From Shewanella phaeophyticola (GTDB taxonomy: Bacteria > Pseudomonadota > Gammaproteobacteria > Enterobacterales > Shewanellaceae): a stretch of 64,000 bases of DNA. The stretch spans positions 1,364,001 to 1,428,000 of the forward strand of contig NZ_JAODOQ010000001.1 of NCBI RefSeq assembly GCF_025398315.1, in the 5' to 3' direction. The position numbers and the translations under genes are program-made. This document shows positions 31,174 to 41,495 of this stretch, piece by piece. How positions within the stretch are numbered: position 1 is the first letter of the stretch; each line of letters opens with the position of its first letter. The notes beneath the pieces are model-generated. The model saw nothing but the letters and a program-made list of their open reading frames with translations. It ran no database searches and had not been told where the DNA came from.

Positions 31174-32846
31174 GTGGACCAGCCTTGGATTAATCACTTG
31201 CCTGAACAAGTTCCGGCCGAAATCGACCCATCTCAATATAGTTCTTTAGTACACATGTTTGAAGATTCAGTGGCAAAATATGCCGATCAAGCTGCATTTA
31301 TCAACATGGGTGCGACGATGACTTATCGCAAACTTGAAGAGCGCAGTCGCGCATTTGCGGCCTATTTACAAAATGATTTACACTTAAATAAAGGTGATCG
31401 TGTTGCCATTATGATGCCCAATTTGCTGCAATACCCAATTGCATTATTTGGCATTTTACGCGCCGGCATGGTGGTGGTGAATGTTAATCCACTTTATACA
31501 CCTCGTGAGCTAAAGCATCAATTAATCGACTCGGGCGCAAAAGCCATTGTGGTGGTATCAAACTTTGCTAACACTTTAGAAGAAGTGGTTGATCAAACCC
31601 CAGTAGAATCGGTCATCATTACCAGTTTAGGCGATCAGCTCAGTGCTCCTAAACGTACTCTGGTTAACTTTGTCGTTAAGTACATCAAAAGGTTAGTACC
31701 TAAATACCATTTGCCACATGCCTTATCGTTTCGACAATCATTAAGCAAAGGTCGCCGTTTGCAATACATTAAAGCAGACATCAATGGTGATGATTTAGCA
31801 TTTTTACAGTACACCGGCGGCACCACAGGTGTGTCAAAAGGGGCGATGCTCAGCCATAAAAATGTGGTCAGCAACGTATTACAAGCCAATGGCGCCTATT
31901 CACCGGCATTAAATGACGGTGTTGAATTTGTGGTTACAGCATTGCCGCTTTATCATATTTTTGCGTTAACAGTGAACTGCTTACTGTTTTTACACAAAGG
32001 TAGCAAAAACCTGTTAATCACCAACCCACGTGATATTCCTGCGTTTGTCAGCGAACTGAAAAAATACCCATTTACAGCCTTAACTGGAGTGAACACGTTA
32101 TTTAATGCCTTAGTGAACAATGAGGAGTTTACCCAGTTAGACTTTTCACGGTTAAAGTTTTCAATTGGTGGCGGTATGGCCGTGCAGCGTGCAGTGGCTG
32201 ACAAATGGCAAAAAATTACTCAAACCCGTTTACTTGAAGGTTATGGTTTAACTGAGGCATCACCGCTTGTGACTTGCTGCCCTTATAATTTAGACGGTTA
32301 TAATGGTTCAATTGGTTTCCCTGCTCCATCAACCTTTATTCAAGTACGTGATGATGATGGTAATGTATTAGCGCAAGGTGAAACCGGCGAGTTATTCGCA
32401 AAAGACCGCAAATTATGCAAGGCTACTGGCAACGTCCTGAAGAATCATCGAAAGTTATCGACAAAGACGGATGGCTAGCTACGGGCGACATTGGTTACAT
32501 GGACGAAAAGGGCTTTTTCTTTATTGTTGACCGTAAAAAAGACATGATTTTAGTGTCTGGCTTTAACGTATTCCCAAATGAAGTTGAAGAGGTCGTTGCG
32601 TTGCATCCTAAGGTGATTGAAGTGGCCGCAGTAGGCGTACCTCATGAAGCAAGTGGTGAATTAGTCAAAGTGTTTGTGGTTGCCAATGATAAATCTTTGA
32701 CCGAAGAAGATCTAATTAAGCATTGCCGACATCATTTAACGGGATATAAAGTACCTAAGCTGGTAGAATTTAGGGACGAATTACCAAAAACGAATGTGGG
32801 TAAAATTTTACGCCGACAACTTCGAGATGAAGTTAACAAAGCATAA
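31174..32846 (+). pseudogene. fadD: Long-chain fatty acid-CoA ligase FadD, frameshifted
   Basis: Acyl-CoA synthetase that activates fatty acids for beta-oxidation. The AMP-forming signature [23 protein letters not shown] and the C-terminal [15 protein letters not shown] and [21 protein letters not shown] motifs are all present. The frame breaks at about 32404: the sequence reads AKDRKL, but adding one G gives [16 protein letters not shown], the family sequence, which continues to 32846. Full length would be about 557 residues. GTG start at 31174 follows TAGGAG. The lesion looks like a one-base sequencing error. Confidence 0.93.
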
Positions 32847-32852
32847 AATGAT

Positions 32853-32878
32853 AGCCGGCAATTGAGCCGGCTTTTTTA
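32853..32878 (+). terminator. Terminator after fadD
   Basis: AGCCGGC / GCCGGCT stem (32853-32859, 32866-32872), 6-base loop, run of T. Confidence 0.88.
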
Positions 32879-32918
32879 TTGGTGTTTTTCCCCATTTGTA
32901 TTTTTAGCGGAGCTTATT

Positions 32919-34031
32919 TTGTTAACGTTTGAATATATCAGTGATGATGCCAGCCTTTTATCATTAGTTGAGCAGTACCAACAAAGCACCTTGTTGGTAC
33001 TTGATACTGAATTTGTCCGCACTCGAACCTACTATGCCAAATTAGGGCTTATTCAAGCTTATGACGGTAAAACTTTAGCGTTAATCGACCCTGTTGCAAT
33101 TACCGATCTCAGTCCCTTTTGGCAATTACTCACCAACCAACAGATTGTGAAGTTAGTGCATTCTTGTAGCGAAGATCTTGAAGTTTTTGCCCATTACGGT
33201 GAGTGTCAGCCAAGCCCGCTATTTGACAGCCAAATTGCAGCTAGTCTTGCTGGATTAGGCCACGGTTTAGGGTATGCCAAGCTCGTTGACGCTTGTTTGC
33301 AAGTTGAAATTGATAAAGGCGAATCTCGTACTGATTGGATGAAACGCCCATTGACTGAGGCGCAGTTGCAGTACGCTGCAAACGATGTGTATTATTTATA
33401 TAAGCTCTATCCACAACTTCAACAAAAGCTCGCTGAAAGCCAACGTGAAGCCTGGCTGTTTGAAGAAGGGCAGCGCATGACCGAAGGACGGATGTCATTA
33501 CCTGACGGCGACACAATTTATCTGAAAGTTAAAAATGCTTTTCAATTAAATAGCCAGCAATTGGCTTATTTAAAAGTGTTAGCAAAGTGGCGTTTAAATA
33601 AAGCCGTTAATCGTAATTTAGCTTTGGGTTTTGTGGTTAAAGATCATGCATTAATTGCGTTAGCCAAAAAACAACCAACAACCCTAAGTGAGTTAAACCG
33701 TTTAACCGATTTAACTGAGCAAGAAAAACGGATACATGGCAAAGAGTTGTTGAGTGTAATGGCAACCGCCGACTTAACTCACTTACCAGAGGTTGTTGAC
33801 ATTGTTGCTCTTAAATCAGGATACAAGTCGGCCTTTAAAGACGTTAAAAATCGTTTAACGGAATTATGCGAGCGTGAGGCCGTACCACTTGAGTTTGTTG
33901 GGTCAAAACGTCATATACATGAATATTTACTTTGGCTTTATCATAACAAGCAAACAGCAACCCCATTATTGTTAAGTGGTTGGCGCGGTCAGCTTGTGAA
34001 TGATCTATTGGCCGATGTACGCTTTAACTAA
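32919..34031 (+). CDS. rnd: Ribonuclease D
   Basis: 3'-5' exoribonuclease involved in tRNA 3' maturation. 370 residues. DEDD catalytic motif begins at LVLDTEFVRT (Asp29, Glu31), with the later aspartates in VHSCSEDLEVF and LQYAANDVYYLYKLY, and an HRDC domain (LKVLAKWRLNKAVNRN) follows. Start at TTG 32919 with GCGGAG upstream; a longer frame to 32862 would run through the fadD terminator. Gene order fadD-rnd-min as in E. coli. Confidence 0.94.
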   Translation: MLTFEYISDDASLLSLVEQYQQSTLLVLDTEFVRTRTYYAKLGLIQAYDGKTLALIDPVAITDLSPFWQLLTNQQIVKLVHSCSEDLEVFAHYGECQPSPLFDSQIAASLAGLGHGLGYAKLVDACLQVEIDKGESRTDWMKRPLTEAQLQYAANDVYYLYKLYPQLQQKLAESQREAWLFEEGQRMTEGRMSLPDGDTIYLKVKNAFQLNSQQLAYLKVLAKWRLNKAVNRNLALGFVVKDHALIALAKKQPTTLSELNRLTDLTEQEKRIHGKELLSVMATADLTHLPEVVDIVALKSGYKSAFKDVKNRLTELCEREAVPLEFVGSKRHIHEYLLWLYHNKQTATPLLLSGWRGQLVNDLLADVRFN

Positions 34032-34048
34032 TTAGGCTAATAACGATA

Positions 34049-34083
34049 AAAAAGGATACTCGCATTATGCCAGTATCCTTTTT
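34049..34083. terminator. Bidirectional terminator between rnd and minE
   Basis: AAAAAGGATACT / AGTATCCTTTTT perfect 12-bp stem between convergent genes. Confidence 0.88.
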
Positions 34084-34143
34084 CTGAAACGAATTTTGAG
34101 GGATTAATGACCCAATGTTTAGGTGACTTATTTTGAACTTAAA

Positions 34144-34404
34144 TTACTTAGATTCGGGTAACGTTACGTTAAGTTCTAATACCGATAAATTATCATCGTT
34201 TTGGTCGAGTTGCACAGACACTTGGTCATCTGAGATCTGCACATATTTACGGATCACTTCAATGATTTCTTGTTTCATCTTTGGGAAGTAATCGGGGGCA
34301 CCGCGCTCTCCACGCTGATGAGCCACAATAATTTGCAATCTTTCCTTCGCCAACGATGCGGTATTGGTTTTTTTATTGCTTCTGAAATAATCAAGTATCG
34401 ACAT
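34144..34404 (-). CDS. minE: Cell division topological specificity factor MinE
   Basis: 86-residue protein that stimulates MinD ATPase and drives pole-to-pole oscillation. The N-terminal helix [12 protein letters not shown] targets the membrane, and the [14 protein letters not shown] stretch is the MinD-binding segment. Begins directly downstream of minD. Confidence 0.96.
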   Translation of the reverse strand: MSILDYFRSNKKTNTASLAKERLQIIVAHQRGERGAPDYFPKMKQEIIEVIRKYVQISDDQVSVQLDQNDDNLSVLELNVTLPESK

Positions 34405-35215
34405 AGTTAGCTACCAAATATCCTTTTAAGGAATCCCTTTTTTCTTCTGTTATAAATCGAACCGGTACATCTTCGCCCAATAAACGTGCGACAGTATCAC
34501 TGTATGCTAAACCGGCATCGCTCTCTTGATCAATAATAACCGGCACACCAGAGTTTGACGCTTTGAGTACTGATTGTGACTCAGGAATAACCCCAAGCAG
34601 TTCAATCGCTAAAATTTCTTTCACATCTTCAACGCCGAGCATCTCGCCTGTTTTTACTCTAGCAGGAGAATAACGCGTCAGCAGTAAATATTCTTTAATC
34701 GGCTCAAGAGATTGTTCTGCACGGCGAGAACGGCTTTGTAACATGCCTAAAATACGGTCTGAATCGCGCACAGAGCTGACTTCTGGGTTAGTTGTTACAA
34801 TGGCTATATCGGCAAAATACAGTGCCATCATCGCGCCTTGTTCAATCCCAGCAGGTGAGTCACACACAATGTAGTCAAAATCTTTGGCTAAATCGTCTAA
34901 TACACGGCCAACACCTTCTTTGGTTAAGGCATCTTTGTCTCGTGTTTGCGAGGCGGGTAAGATAAACAATTTATCGCAGCGTTTATCTTTAATTAACGCT
35001 TGGTTTAAATTGGCTTCGCCATTAATTACGTTAACAAAGTCATATACTACCCGACGTTCGCAACCCATAATTAAATCAAGATTTCGTAAGCCAATATCAA
35101 AGTCGATAACGACGGTCTTTTTGCCTTTTAAGGCTAACCCGGTGGCAATTGCTGCACTGGATGTTGTTTTCCCCACACCGCCTTTACCTGATGTGACAAC
35201 AATAATTTGCGCCAT
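34391..35215 (-). CDS. minD: Septum site-determining ATPase MinD; C-terminal frameshift removes membrane-targeting helix
   Basis: Deviant Walker A ATPase (KGGVGKTT, residues 11-18) that recruits MinC and MinE to the membrane. The protein is normal up to VRFITEEK, then reads [15 protein letters not shown] and runs into minE. Adding one base to the six-base run at 34438-34443 gives [11 protein letters not shown] and a stop at 34407, the canonical amphipathic membrane-targeting helix and correct spacing to minE. As written, the protein would not bind membranes properly. A missing base in a homopolymer is the likely cause. Confidence 0.95.
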   Translation of the reverse strand: MAQIIVVTSGKGGVGKTTSSAAIATGLALKGKKTVVIDFDIGLRNLDLIMGCERRVVYDFVNVINGEANLNQALIKDKRCDKLFILPASQTRDKDALTKEGVGRVLDDLAKDFDYIVCDSPAGIEQGAMMALYFADIAIVTTNPEVSSVRDSDRILGMLQSRSRRAEQSLEPIKEYLLLTRYSPARVKTGEMLGVEDVKEILAIELLGVIPESQSVLKASNSGVPVIIDQESDAGLAYSDTVARLLGEDVPVRFITEEKRDSLKGYLVANYVDT

Positions 35216-35242
35216 TTTGTTTTATATCCTTTTATTTGCCAA

Positions 35243-35908
35243 TTATTGGGGCAATGATTCTACTGTGAGAGACTCGCCATCAAGGCGGACACAACCTCTT
35301 TGATTGAGAGTGTATTGTTGTAAATGTTCTGTTAACCAATACTGTCCTGCAATCGACACTAATTCTGCTTCTAGCGAGTTCGCAATAATCACACTTTGAT
35401 TATCACCCGCAGCACCTGCCATGGCTTTGCCACGCAAGGCTCCATAAATATGAATGCTACCATCAGCAATGACTTCAGCGCCATTACCAACTGCACCAAA
35501 AATGATTAAATCAGCATTTTGTGCGTATATTTGTTGGCCAGAACGCACATTTTGCTTAACAATTTTAGTGGCGCGTTTGGGTAACTCAGCTTTTGGCGCT
35601 TGTTTGCCAGACTTTACCACCGCAATCGCCATCTCTTTGGCTTGTTCTATTTGCTCTTTGCTGGCATCGGTTATGCCAACAATAATTAAATTTCGGTCAG
35701 TTAATAATTGCTTGAGGGCGTAAAAATCAATTTGAGTATGCTGGATGGCAGACAGGTTTAAAACCAGAGGAGCACCCAGAAAAAATTGAGGCGCTTGAGC
35801 CAGTTTGTTATCTAATTCAGCTGCGACAAGGTCGAGATCGTGATGATTAATATGCAGTACTGATAATGTAAAAGACGTGGCTTTTAATTCGAGATTTTGT
35901 TTAGCCAT
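35243..35908 (-). CDS. minC: Septum site-determining protein MinC
   Basis: Inhibitor of FtsZ polymerisation, 221 residues. N-terminal FtsZ-antagonising domain, a linker with [14 protein letters not shown], and the C-terminal beta-helix ([36 protein letters not shown]) that binds MinD. ATG 35908 ([13 protein letters not shown]) is preferred; a TTG at 35926 has only a weak case. First gene of minCDE, divergent from ycgL. Confidence 0.95.
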   Translation of the reverse strand: MAKQNLELKATSFTLSVLHINHHDLDLVAAELDNKLAQAPQFFLGAPLVLNLSAIQHTQIDFYALKQLLTDRNLIIVGITDASKEQIEQAKEMAIAVVKSGKQAPKAELPKRATKIVKQNVRSGQQIYAQNADLIIFGAVGNGAEVIADGSIHIYGALRGKAMAGAAGDNQSVIIANSLEAELVSIAGQYWLTEHLQQYTLNQRGCVRLDGESLTVESLPQ

Positions 35909-36027
35909 CCCGGCATTGTTCTCCAAAACATCAGCTAGAAGCTGATTTACAATTATTTTATTGAGTCACCATGTTATAGTGTGCTTAGTTGACTATCAAG
36001 TTTGAACCTTTGGAAATTTACACTAAA

Positions 36028-36306
36028 ATGATCTGTGCAGTATATAAAAGTAGTAGAAAAGCCGATACATACCTTTTTGTCAAAAAACGTGATGTTTTTG
36101 ATGATGTTCCAGAGCCGTTAATGGAAATGTTTGGCACACCGATGTTAGTAATGGTTTTCCCGTTATCTAAGCGTGATCATCTTGGTATTGCTGACATAAA
36201 CAAAGTTAAAAGCGCATTAGAAGAAAAGGGCTTTTATTTACAAATACCGCCACCAATCGTTAATTTGCTTGAACAACATAAACAAGAGATAGGTTTTAAA
36301 CAATAA
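36028..36306 (+). CDS. ycgL: YcgL domain protein
   Basis: 92-residue protein of the YcgL family (MICAVYKSSRKADTYLFV...VFDDVPEPLMEMFG). The family is conserved beside minC in gamma-proteobacteria; function unknown. Start at ATG 36028 by homology; a longer in-frame start at 35989 is not supported. Confidence 0.92.
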   Translation: MICAVYKSSRKADTYLFVKKRDVFDDVPEPLMEMFGTPMLVMVFPLSKRDHLGIADINKVKSALEEKGFYLQIPPPIVNLLEQHKQEIGFKQ

Positions 36307-36338
36307 ACAGAATCTCTTGAGGAGTAAACAGGACTCAT

Positions 36339-37302
36339 ATGATTCTAAAAATCATTTTAAGCGCAATTATTTACTTCTTCACCTCTCATTTGGTGGTTGC
36401 TAACAATAGCCATCACCAATTTGAAGATTATTTACTTTCTCTACAACAGCAAGCCATCAGTGCAGGTGTATCGCCTCTGTTAGCCGAGCGATTAATTGGT
36501 GACATCAAAATATTTAAAAAAGCTAACATCGATAACGATTCACAACACACCCTTGAAACCTACATACCGCAAATGGTACCTGAAATAAGTGTCAGTACCG
36601 CCAGCGCCATGCTTCAACAGCATGAAACCTTACTTAACAACATGAGCCAACAATACCAAGTACAACCTCGATTTATTATTGCATTGTGGGGAATAAACTC
36701 GCGCTTTGGCGAGCGTCCGGGTCGGTTTCCTGCTTTATCGGTATTGGCATCGTTAGCCTTTAATGGTGAAAATCAGCTCTTTTATGTTAATGAGTTTATT
36801 GCTGCACTTAAGCTCATAGAACAAAAAAAGTTTGAAGTGAATGCACTCAAAAGCTCATCGACAGGGGCTATGGGCCAAATGCAAATGATGCCATCACAAC
36901 TGCTGAGTTACCTTGTAGATGGCGATAACGATGGTCAGTTTGATATTTGGAACAGCGCAGAAGATGCCTTTGCAAGTGCTGCAAATATGCTTAACCAACA
37001 AGGGTGGCAGTTTGATGCAACCTGGGGCAGGCAAGTTAAAGCGACAATGATGTTAGATCCTAATTTGTTAGGGCTTGCCAGCACGCATACCTTTTCGCAA
37101 TGGCAGGCATACGGGATCAGGCGCTATAATGGCAATACCCTACCGCAACGAGATGACATTCACGCATCACTTATTGCTCCCGATGGCACCTCAAGGACGT
37201 TTTTATTTGGTGTATGAAAACTTTCGGCTATTAGATCAATTTACTGCGTCATTTCATGACACGTTAGCGTTAACTTATCTTTCTGAAAAAATTAAGCAGT
37301 AA
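36339..37302 (+). CDS. MltB-like lytic transglycosylase homologue, frameshifted near the end, catalytic Glu replaced
   Basis: Exported protein (signal IILSAIIYFFTSHLVVA) of the SLT_2/MltB family. Fold landmarks include SSTGAMGQMQMMPSQLLSY and DIWNSAEDAFASAANML. At the catalytic position the family has GVE/GIE followed by a W/FG; here the sequence is WGINSRFGERPG, with Asn at about residue 120, so it may lack normal cleavage activity. Near 37192 the frame changes: GTSRTFLFGV stops, while GRFYLVYENFRLLDQFTASF, expected at the end, continues in the next frame to 37302, consistent with one missing base. Confidence 0.85.
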
Positions 37303-37363
37303 CCACAAGGGTTTTAGGTGTAAAATAACGGAAAATTTAAATCAATAGCCAGTTAAATAGACA

Positions 37364-37810
37364 ATGATGACACAGTTTTGGACAACCACTCCGCTTGAAA
37401 AAATGACACCTGTACAATGGGAATCACTTTGTGATGGCTGCGGAAAATGTTGTTTAAATAAAATAATCGATGATGAAACCGACGAGCTTTATTACACCAA
37501 TGCTGCCTGCCACTTATTAGACAGTGAGAGTTGTGGCTGTCGACGTTACATTGAGCGTTTTAAATATGTACCAGAATGTACCGCAATTACACCAGAGAAT
37601 ATCAGTGAATTAACCTGGTTACCTAATAGCTGTGCTTATCGTCGTCTCCATTTAGGTAAAGGTTTACCTAGTTGGCATCCTCTGTTAACCGGGAGTAAAG
37701 AGGCGATGCATGCTGCGGGCATTTCTGTGCAAGGTAAAACGGTTAACGAGATGAAAGTTAAATACCTAGAAGACTGCATTGTGTTGTGGCCATTGCTCGA
37801 CGTTGAATAG
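37364..37810 (+). CDS. ycgN: YcgN family protein (UPF0260)
   Basis: 148-residue cysteine-rich cytosolic protein. [11 protein letters not shown] near the start and later CHLLD, CGCRRY, ECTAI and [10 protein letters not shown] give many conserved cysteines typical of YcgN, likely metal or Fe-S ligands; function unknown. Position next to min genes and dsbB agrees with E. coli. Confidence 0.93.
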   Translation: MMTQFWTTTPLEKMTPVQWESLCDGCGKCCLNKIIDDETDELYYTNAACHLLDSESCGCRRYIERFKYVPECTAITPENISELTWLPNSCAYRRLHLGKGLPSWHPLLTGSKEAMHAAGISVQGKTVNEMKVKYLEDCIVLWPLLDVE

Positions 37811-37844
37811 GTCAATCATGGGTAATCATTGCATGGCAATAAAC

Positions 37845-37872
37845 AAAAAAGACCTCATATGAGGTCTTTTTT
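37845..37872. terminator. Bidirectional terminator ycgN/dsbB
   Basis: Hairpin AAAAAAGACCTC-ATAT-GAGGTCTTTTTT between convergent genes. Confidence 0.9.
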
Positions 37873-37878
37873 GTTTAT

Positions 37879-38387
37879 TTACTTTGCCGGTTTTAAACAC
37901 GGAACAAGCATGGTTAACCAAATCAGCGCATAAATAACAAAACACACCATCATCCATTGTGCCATGCTCACCGACAGCCAAGTCCAGGGTAAATCACTGC
38001 ACATACCTGTAGGTGAAAATACTGAAGGTAACCACACATCTAATGGCATAAAGCTTGGAAACTCAGGGTAAAAAGAACATGTCGCAAAAGGTGACGGGTT
38101 TACCTGCATGTCGTTAAGCTCAGAGGCTAATCGAAATCCCCATACAGAAGAGATAGCCCAACTCACTAACCCTAAAAAGCGAAAAATCCACAGTTTAGGT
38201 TGTAGCATGCCAATCAACCCAGCCAATATTAGACCCAGAACGGCGACTCGGACATAAATACACATGACGCAGGGAGCCAAATCCATTACGTACTGAAAAA
38301 AAGTGCTGCAAGTTCTAACACGACACCTGATAGGGCAAGCAACCCCCAAGATAAACGGCCACGACAAAAAAGTTGTAACGTTGACAA
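37879..38387 (-). pseudogene. dsbB: Disulfide bond formation protein DsbB, frameshifted near the N terminus
   Basis: Membrane quinone reductase that reoxidises DsbA. The frame from TTG 38387 (AGGAG upstream) reads MSTLQLFCRGRLSWGLLALSG through ALFF, then stops. After adding one base to the A/T run at 38296-38302 it continues FQYVMDLAPCVMCIYVR, the family core with the first CxxC pair. The second cysteine pair is in ATCSFYPE...TGMCSDLPWTW, followed by the last membrane helix. Length would be about 169 residues. One missing base in a homopolymer is the simplest explanation. Confidence 0.9.
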
Positions 38388-38414
38388 GTGTTGCTCCTAA
38401 TACATTTTACAGAT

Positions 38415-38441
38415 AAAAAAACACCCTCAATTGAGGGTGTT
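38415..38441 (-). terminator. Terminator after nhaB
   Basis: Near-symmetric hairpin AACACCCTCAATTGAGGGTGTT; on the minus strand it is followed by a T run. Confidence 0.82.
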
Positions 38442-38509
38442 CAAATGGGTTGTGTCGACTTTAAGATAATTTATCTATTAAGTCCATTCCACTAGGGTGT
38501 TCAACCGTA

Positions 38510-40102
38510 TTAATGGCCGCTAACCATACCACCCAAATCTTTCGCCGAATGGTGAATAATTAAGTGGGAATCATATAGTGATTGGGTCATATCGGTTAAG
38601 AAACCGGTTTCAATTGCCAATACACCGACGATTGATAATACAATGGTGTAAGGTAATGCCATCCACACCATACGACCATAAGAGAGTCGAATAAGTGGTG
38701 CAATTGCAGACGTTAACAAGAATAAAAATGCTGCTTGACCATTAGGCGTGGCAACCGATGGTAGGTTAGTACCTGTGTTAATTGCGACAGCAAGTAAGTC
38801 AAACTGATCGCGAGTAATTTGACCGCTTAATAGTGCCGATTTAACTTCATTAATGTAAACCGTACCCACAAACACGTTGTCACTCACCATAGACAATAAA
38901 CCGTTAGCGATATAGAAAATCACTAATTGCATATTACCTTCATAACTTAGTGCCCATTGAATCACTGGCGCGAACAAGCCTTGGTCAATGATCACACCAA
39001 CAACGGCGAAGAACACTGCTAAAAGTGCGGTAAATGGCATAGCCTCTTCAAATGCTTTACCTAATGCGTGTTCATCCGTTACACCATTAAACGCAGTGGC
39101 TAAAATGATGACAGATAAGCCGATTAAGCCAACAGACGCTAAATGCAATGCTAAGCCGACAATTAACCACACACCAATTAATGCTTGAATCACCAATTTC
39201 ATTTTATCTTGGTTGGTTCTGTGCGAGTCTTCATGCGCAGCATAATCAGTTAAAATACGATGCACCGCATCAGGAAGTTGTGCGCCGTAGCCAAACCATT
39301 TGAATTTTTCAACAAGGAAACAAGTTAAAATACCGGCAGCCAAAACGGGCATTGTTACTGGTGACATACGTAAGAAGAACTCACCAAACTGCCAATGTGC
39401 TTGCGCTGCAATGATTAGGTTTTGCGGTTCGCCCACCATGGTACATACACCACCTAAGGCAGTTCCAATACCAGAGTGCATTAATAAGTTACGTAAAAAG
39501 GCTCTAAATGCTTCTAATTCATCATCATTGAGTTGCCCTGATGATTCTGATGTATGGTCATGACCATCGTTATCACTAAAGCTCTTGCCTGAGGCCACTT
39601 TGTGATAGATAGAGTAGAAACCCACCGCGACCGCAATAATCACTGCTATAACCGTTAATGCATCTAAGAATGCAGATAGAAATGCTGATGCGGTACAAAA
39701 CATCAATGACACGACAATTTTTGAGCGTACTTTCGTGATCATTTTGGTAAACACGAACAGCAAAAGCTGTTTCATGAAGTAAATACCCGCAACCATAAAC
39801 ACTAAGAGTAAAAGTACTTCTAGGTTGGCTTCAATTTCATGCAGTACTTGTGTGGGGGAAGTCATTCCAATCATGACCGCTTCAATAGCGAGTAATCCAC
39901 CCGGTTGTAATGGATAGCATTTCAATGCCATCGCGAGGGTGAAAATAAATTCTACGACCAAAACCCATCCTGCGACGAATGGGCTCACGTAAAAGAACAG
40001 CAGGGGATTGATGACTAAAAATGCCAAAATTGCATATTTGTACCACTTAGGCGAATTGCCTAAAAAGTTAACAAACAGCGCCTGACTCTTGGTTGCCTGC
40101 AT
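38510..40102 (-). CDS. nhaB: Na+/H+ antiporter NhaB
   Basis: Sodium/proton antiporter of the inner membrane, 530 residues with about 12 membrane segments, intact. Typical NhaB stretches are [21 protein letters not shown], the [14 protein letters not shown] loop, and [23 protein letters not shown]. It lies divergent from fadR and ahead of dsbB, exactly as in E. coli. Confidence 0.97.
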   Translation of the reverse strand: MQATKSQALFVNFLGNSPKWYKYAILAFLVINPLLFFYVSPFVAGWVLVVEFIFTLAMALKCYPLQPGGLLAIEAVMIGMTSPTQVLHEIEANLEVLLLLVFMVAGIYFMKQLLLFVFTKMITKVRSKIVVSLMFCTASAFLSAFLDALTVIAVIIAVAVGFYSIYHKVASGKSFSDNDGHDHTSESSGQLNDDELEAFRAFLRNLLMHSGIGTALGGVCTMVGEPQNLIIAAQAHWQFGEFFLRMSPVTMPVLAAGILTCFLVEKFKWFGYGAQLPDAVHRILTDYAAHEDSHRTNQDKMKLVIQALIGVWLIVGLALHLASVGLIGLSVIILATAFNGVTDEHALGKAFEEAMPFTALLAVFFAVVGVIIDQGLFAPVIQWALSYEGNMQLVIFYIANGLLSMVSDNVFVGTVYINEVKSALLSGQITRDQFDLLAVAINTGTNLPSVATPNGQAAFLFLLTSAIAPLIRLSYGRMVWMALPYTIVLSIVGVLAIETGFLTDMTQSLYDSHLIIHHSAKDLGGMVSGH

Positions 40103-40483
40103 TGCAGCCTCTCCAGTATTGTTAATGTGACAGTATTGGTACCATTTTTGATAACAAACAACACATCGTTAATTTCAACAAGTTTGGGAGAATAGAGGCA
40201 AGTTCATATTTAAAACTTGATGAAAATCAATATTTCATTAATTTTCATTAAAACCCTAGGCACGTCATTGGTATAAAACAGCCTGTTTTTTTGTTGTAAA
40301 ATAGCGAAGTATTGCCTTAACAAACAATGCGTTAATTCACCTATTAAATTGGTGTACGCGATATGGCCATTAAATTTGCCGTTAGTGTAGCGTAAGTAAA
40401 ATCGAATTGTAATCTCGTTGCTTAGGCAAATAATCATACATCGCACTAACAAAACAGCTACATGAGTATATACTAAACTTGAT

Positions 40484-40504
40484 CGATTTTATCGAGTAAA
40501 ATCG
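40484..40504. repeat. 8-bp inverted repeat, 5-base spacer
   Basis: CGATTTTA-TCGAG-TAAAATCG, in the nhaB/fadR promoter region. Could be an operator; no regulator assigned. Confidence 0.4.
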
Positions 40505-40633
40505 CCATATTACGATGATTCTAGTGGCGTAATGTGAGCTTTATTCAATAAATTAAATTAGAGTGATTTTCTGCAGGTTAAAAATTGTGCTTTAAAAGTA
40601 TTGTGAATAAACAATGGTTTTTATTTTCTACCG

Positions 40634-40650
40634 CTCTGGTATGATCAGTG
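40634..40650 (+). promoter_or_regulatory. FadR-operator-like site overlapping fadR -10
   Basis: CTGGTATGATCAG matches the core of the FadR palindrome (CTGGTNNGACCAG) at 10 of 11 specified bases, and contains TATGAT (40640-40645), a good -10 about 45 bases before the fadR ATG. This would fit autoregulation; it is an inference from sequence alone. Confidence 0.4.
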
Positions 40651-40691
40651 CAATAGTTTCGCCATTGTTTAGCAATAGGATATGAAGGCTA

Positions 40692-41411
40692 ATGATCATC
40701 AATGCCAAAGGCCCAGCAAGTTTTGCTGAGAAATACATTGTTCGTTCCATTTGGGAAAATAAGTTTCCACCCGGATCCATTTTACCGGCAGAACGTGAGC
40801 TTTCTGAACTCATCGGTGTCACTCGTACTACGTTACGTGAAGTACTTCAGCGTTTAGCGCGCGATGGTTGGTTGAAAATTCAACATGGTAAACCAACCCA
40901 AGTGAATAACTTCTGGGAAACTTCCGGACTTAATATTCTTGAAACCATTGCCGATTTAAACCCTGATGGTTTTCCATTATTGGTTGATCAGCTTATGTCT
41001 GCACGTGGCAATGTCAGTAATATTTATTTCCGAGCATCTATCCGGCATAACCCTGAAAAAGTGGTTGAGGTACTTGCGGGTATTCATCGCTTAGAAAACG
41101 ATGCAGAAGCTTATGCTGAATTTGATTATCAATTACATCACACCTTGGCTTTTGCCTCAGGTAATCCTTTATATGTATTGATATTAAATGGTTTTAAAGG
41201 TTTGTATAACCGAGTCGGTCGTTTCTACTTTTCAAGCCAAGAAGCGCGGGAGTTAACCATGCGCTTTTACGTTAAACTCGAACAACTCGCCAAAGATAAA
41301 AACTACAGCGATGTGCCTGCGTTAATGCGAAATAATGGCATTGAAAGTGGTAAGTTATGGCAAAAATTGCGTGATGACATGCCTGCTGAAATTGGTCACG
41401 ACAATAGCTAA
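40692..41411 (+). CDS. fadR: Fatty acid metabolism transcriptional regulator FadR
   Basis: GntR-family regulator that senses acyl-CoA, repressing beta-oxidation and activating unsaturated fatty acid synthesis. 239 residues. Winged helix FPPGSILPAERELSELIGVTRTTLREVLQRLARDGWL at the N terminus and the all-helical acyl-CoA-binding domain after it. fadD, its expected target, lies in the same window at 31-33 kb. Confidence 0.97.
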   Translation: MIINAKGPASFAEKYIVRSIWENKFPPGSILPAERELSELIGVTRTTLREVLQRLARDGWLKIQHGKPTQVNNFWETSGLNILETIADLNPDGFPLLVDQLMSARGNVSNIYFRASIRHNPEKVVEVLAGIHRLENDAEAYAEFDYQLHHTLAFASGNPLYVLILNGFKGLYNRVGRFYFSSQEARELTMRFYVKLEQLAKDKNYSDVPALMRNNGIESGKLWQKLRDDMPAEIGHDNS

Positions 41412-41462
41412 TGACTTAGCTTAAGTCATGGATTTTGATTTAGACATTGTTCAGTGAAATAT

Positions 41463-41492
41463 AAAAGCCAATCGTTGAGTGATTGGCTTTTT
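41463..41492. terminator. Bidirectional terminator fadR/spoVR
   Basis: AAAAGCCAATC / GATTGGCTTTT stem with a 7-base loop between convergent genes. Confidence 0.9.
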
Positions 41493-41495
41493 GAT

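Larger units (their letters stand above)
40103..40691. other. Divergent nhaB/fadR control region
   Basis: About 590 bases without a supported gene; an open stretch at 40210-40452 (minus) has no ribosome site and low-complexity content. It holds a hairpin-like inverted repeat at 40484-40504 and a FadR-site-like sequence with an overlapping -10 at 40634-40650. Confidence 0.5.

Noticed and set aside
32862..32918. N-terminal extension of ribonuclease D
   Set aside because: It would overlap the fadD terminator; TTG 32919 with GCGGAG gives the family length.
34438..34443. Programmed frameshift in minD
   Set aside because: The short run in the 3' end followed by normal minE spacing fits a missing base better; no slippery heptamer plus stimulator is evident.
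40210..40452. 80-codon open stretch on the minus strand in the nhaB/fadR gap
   Set aside because: Composition of AT-rich noncoding DNA and no ribosome site or homology.
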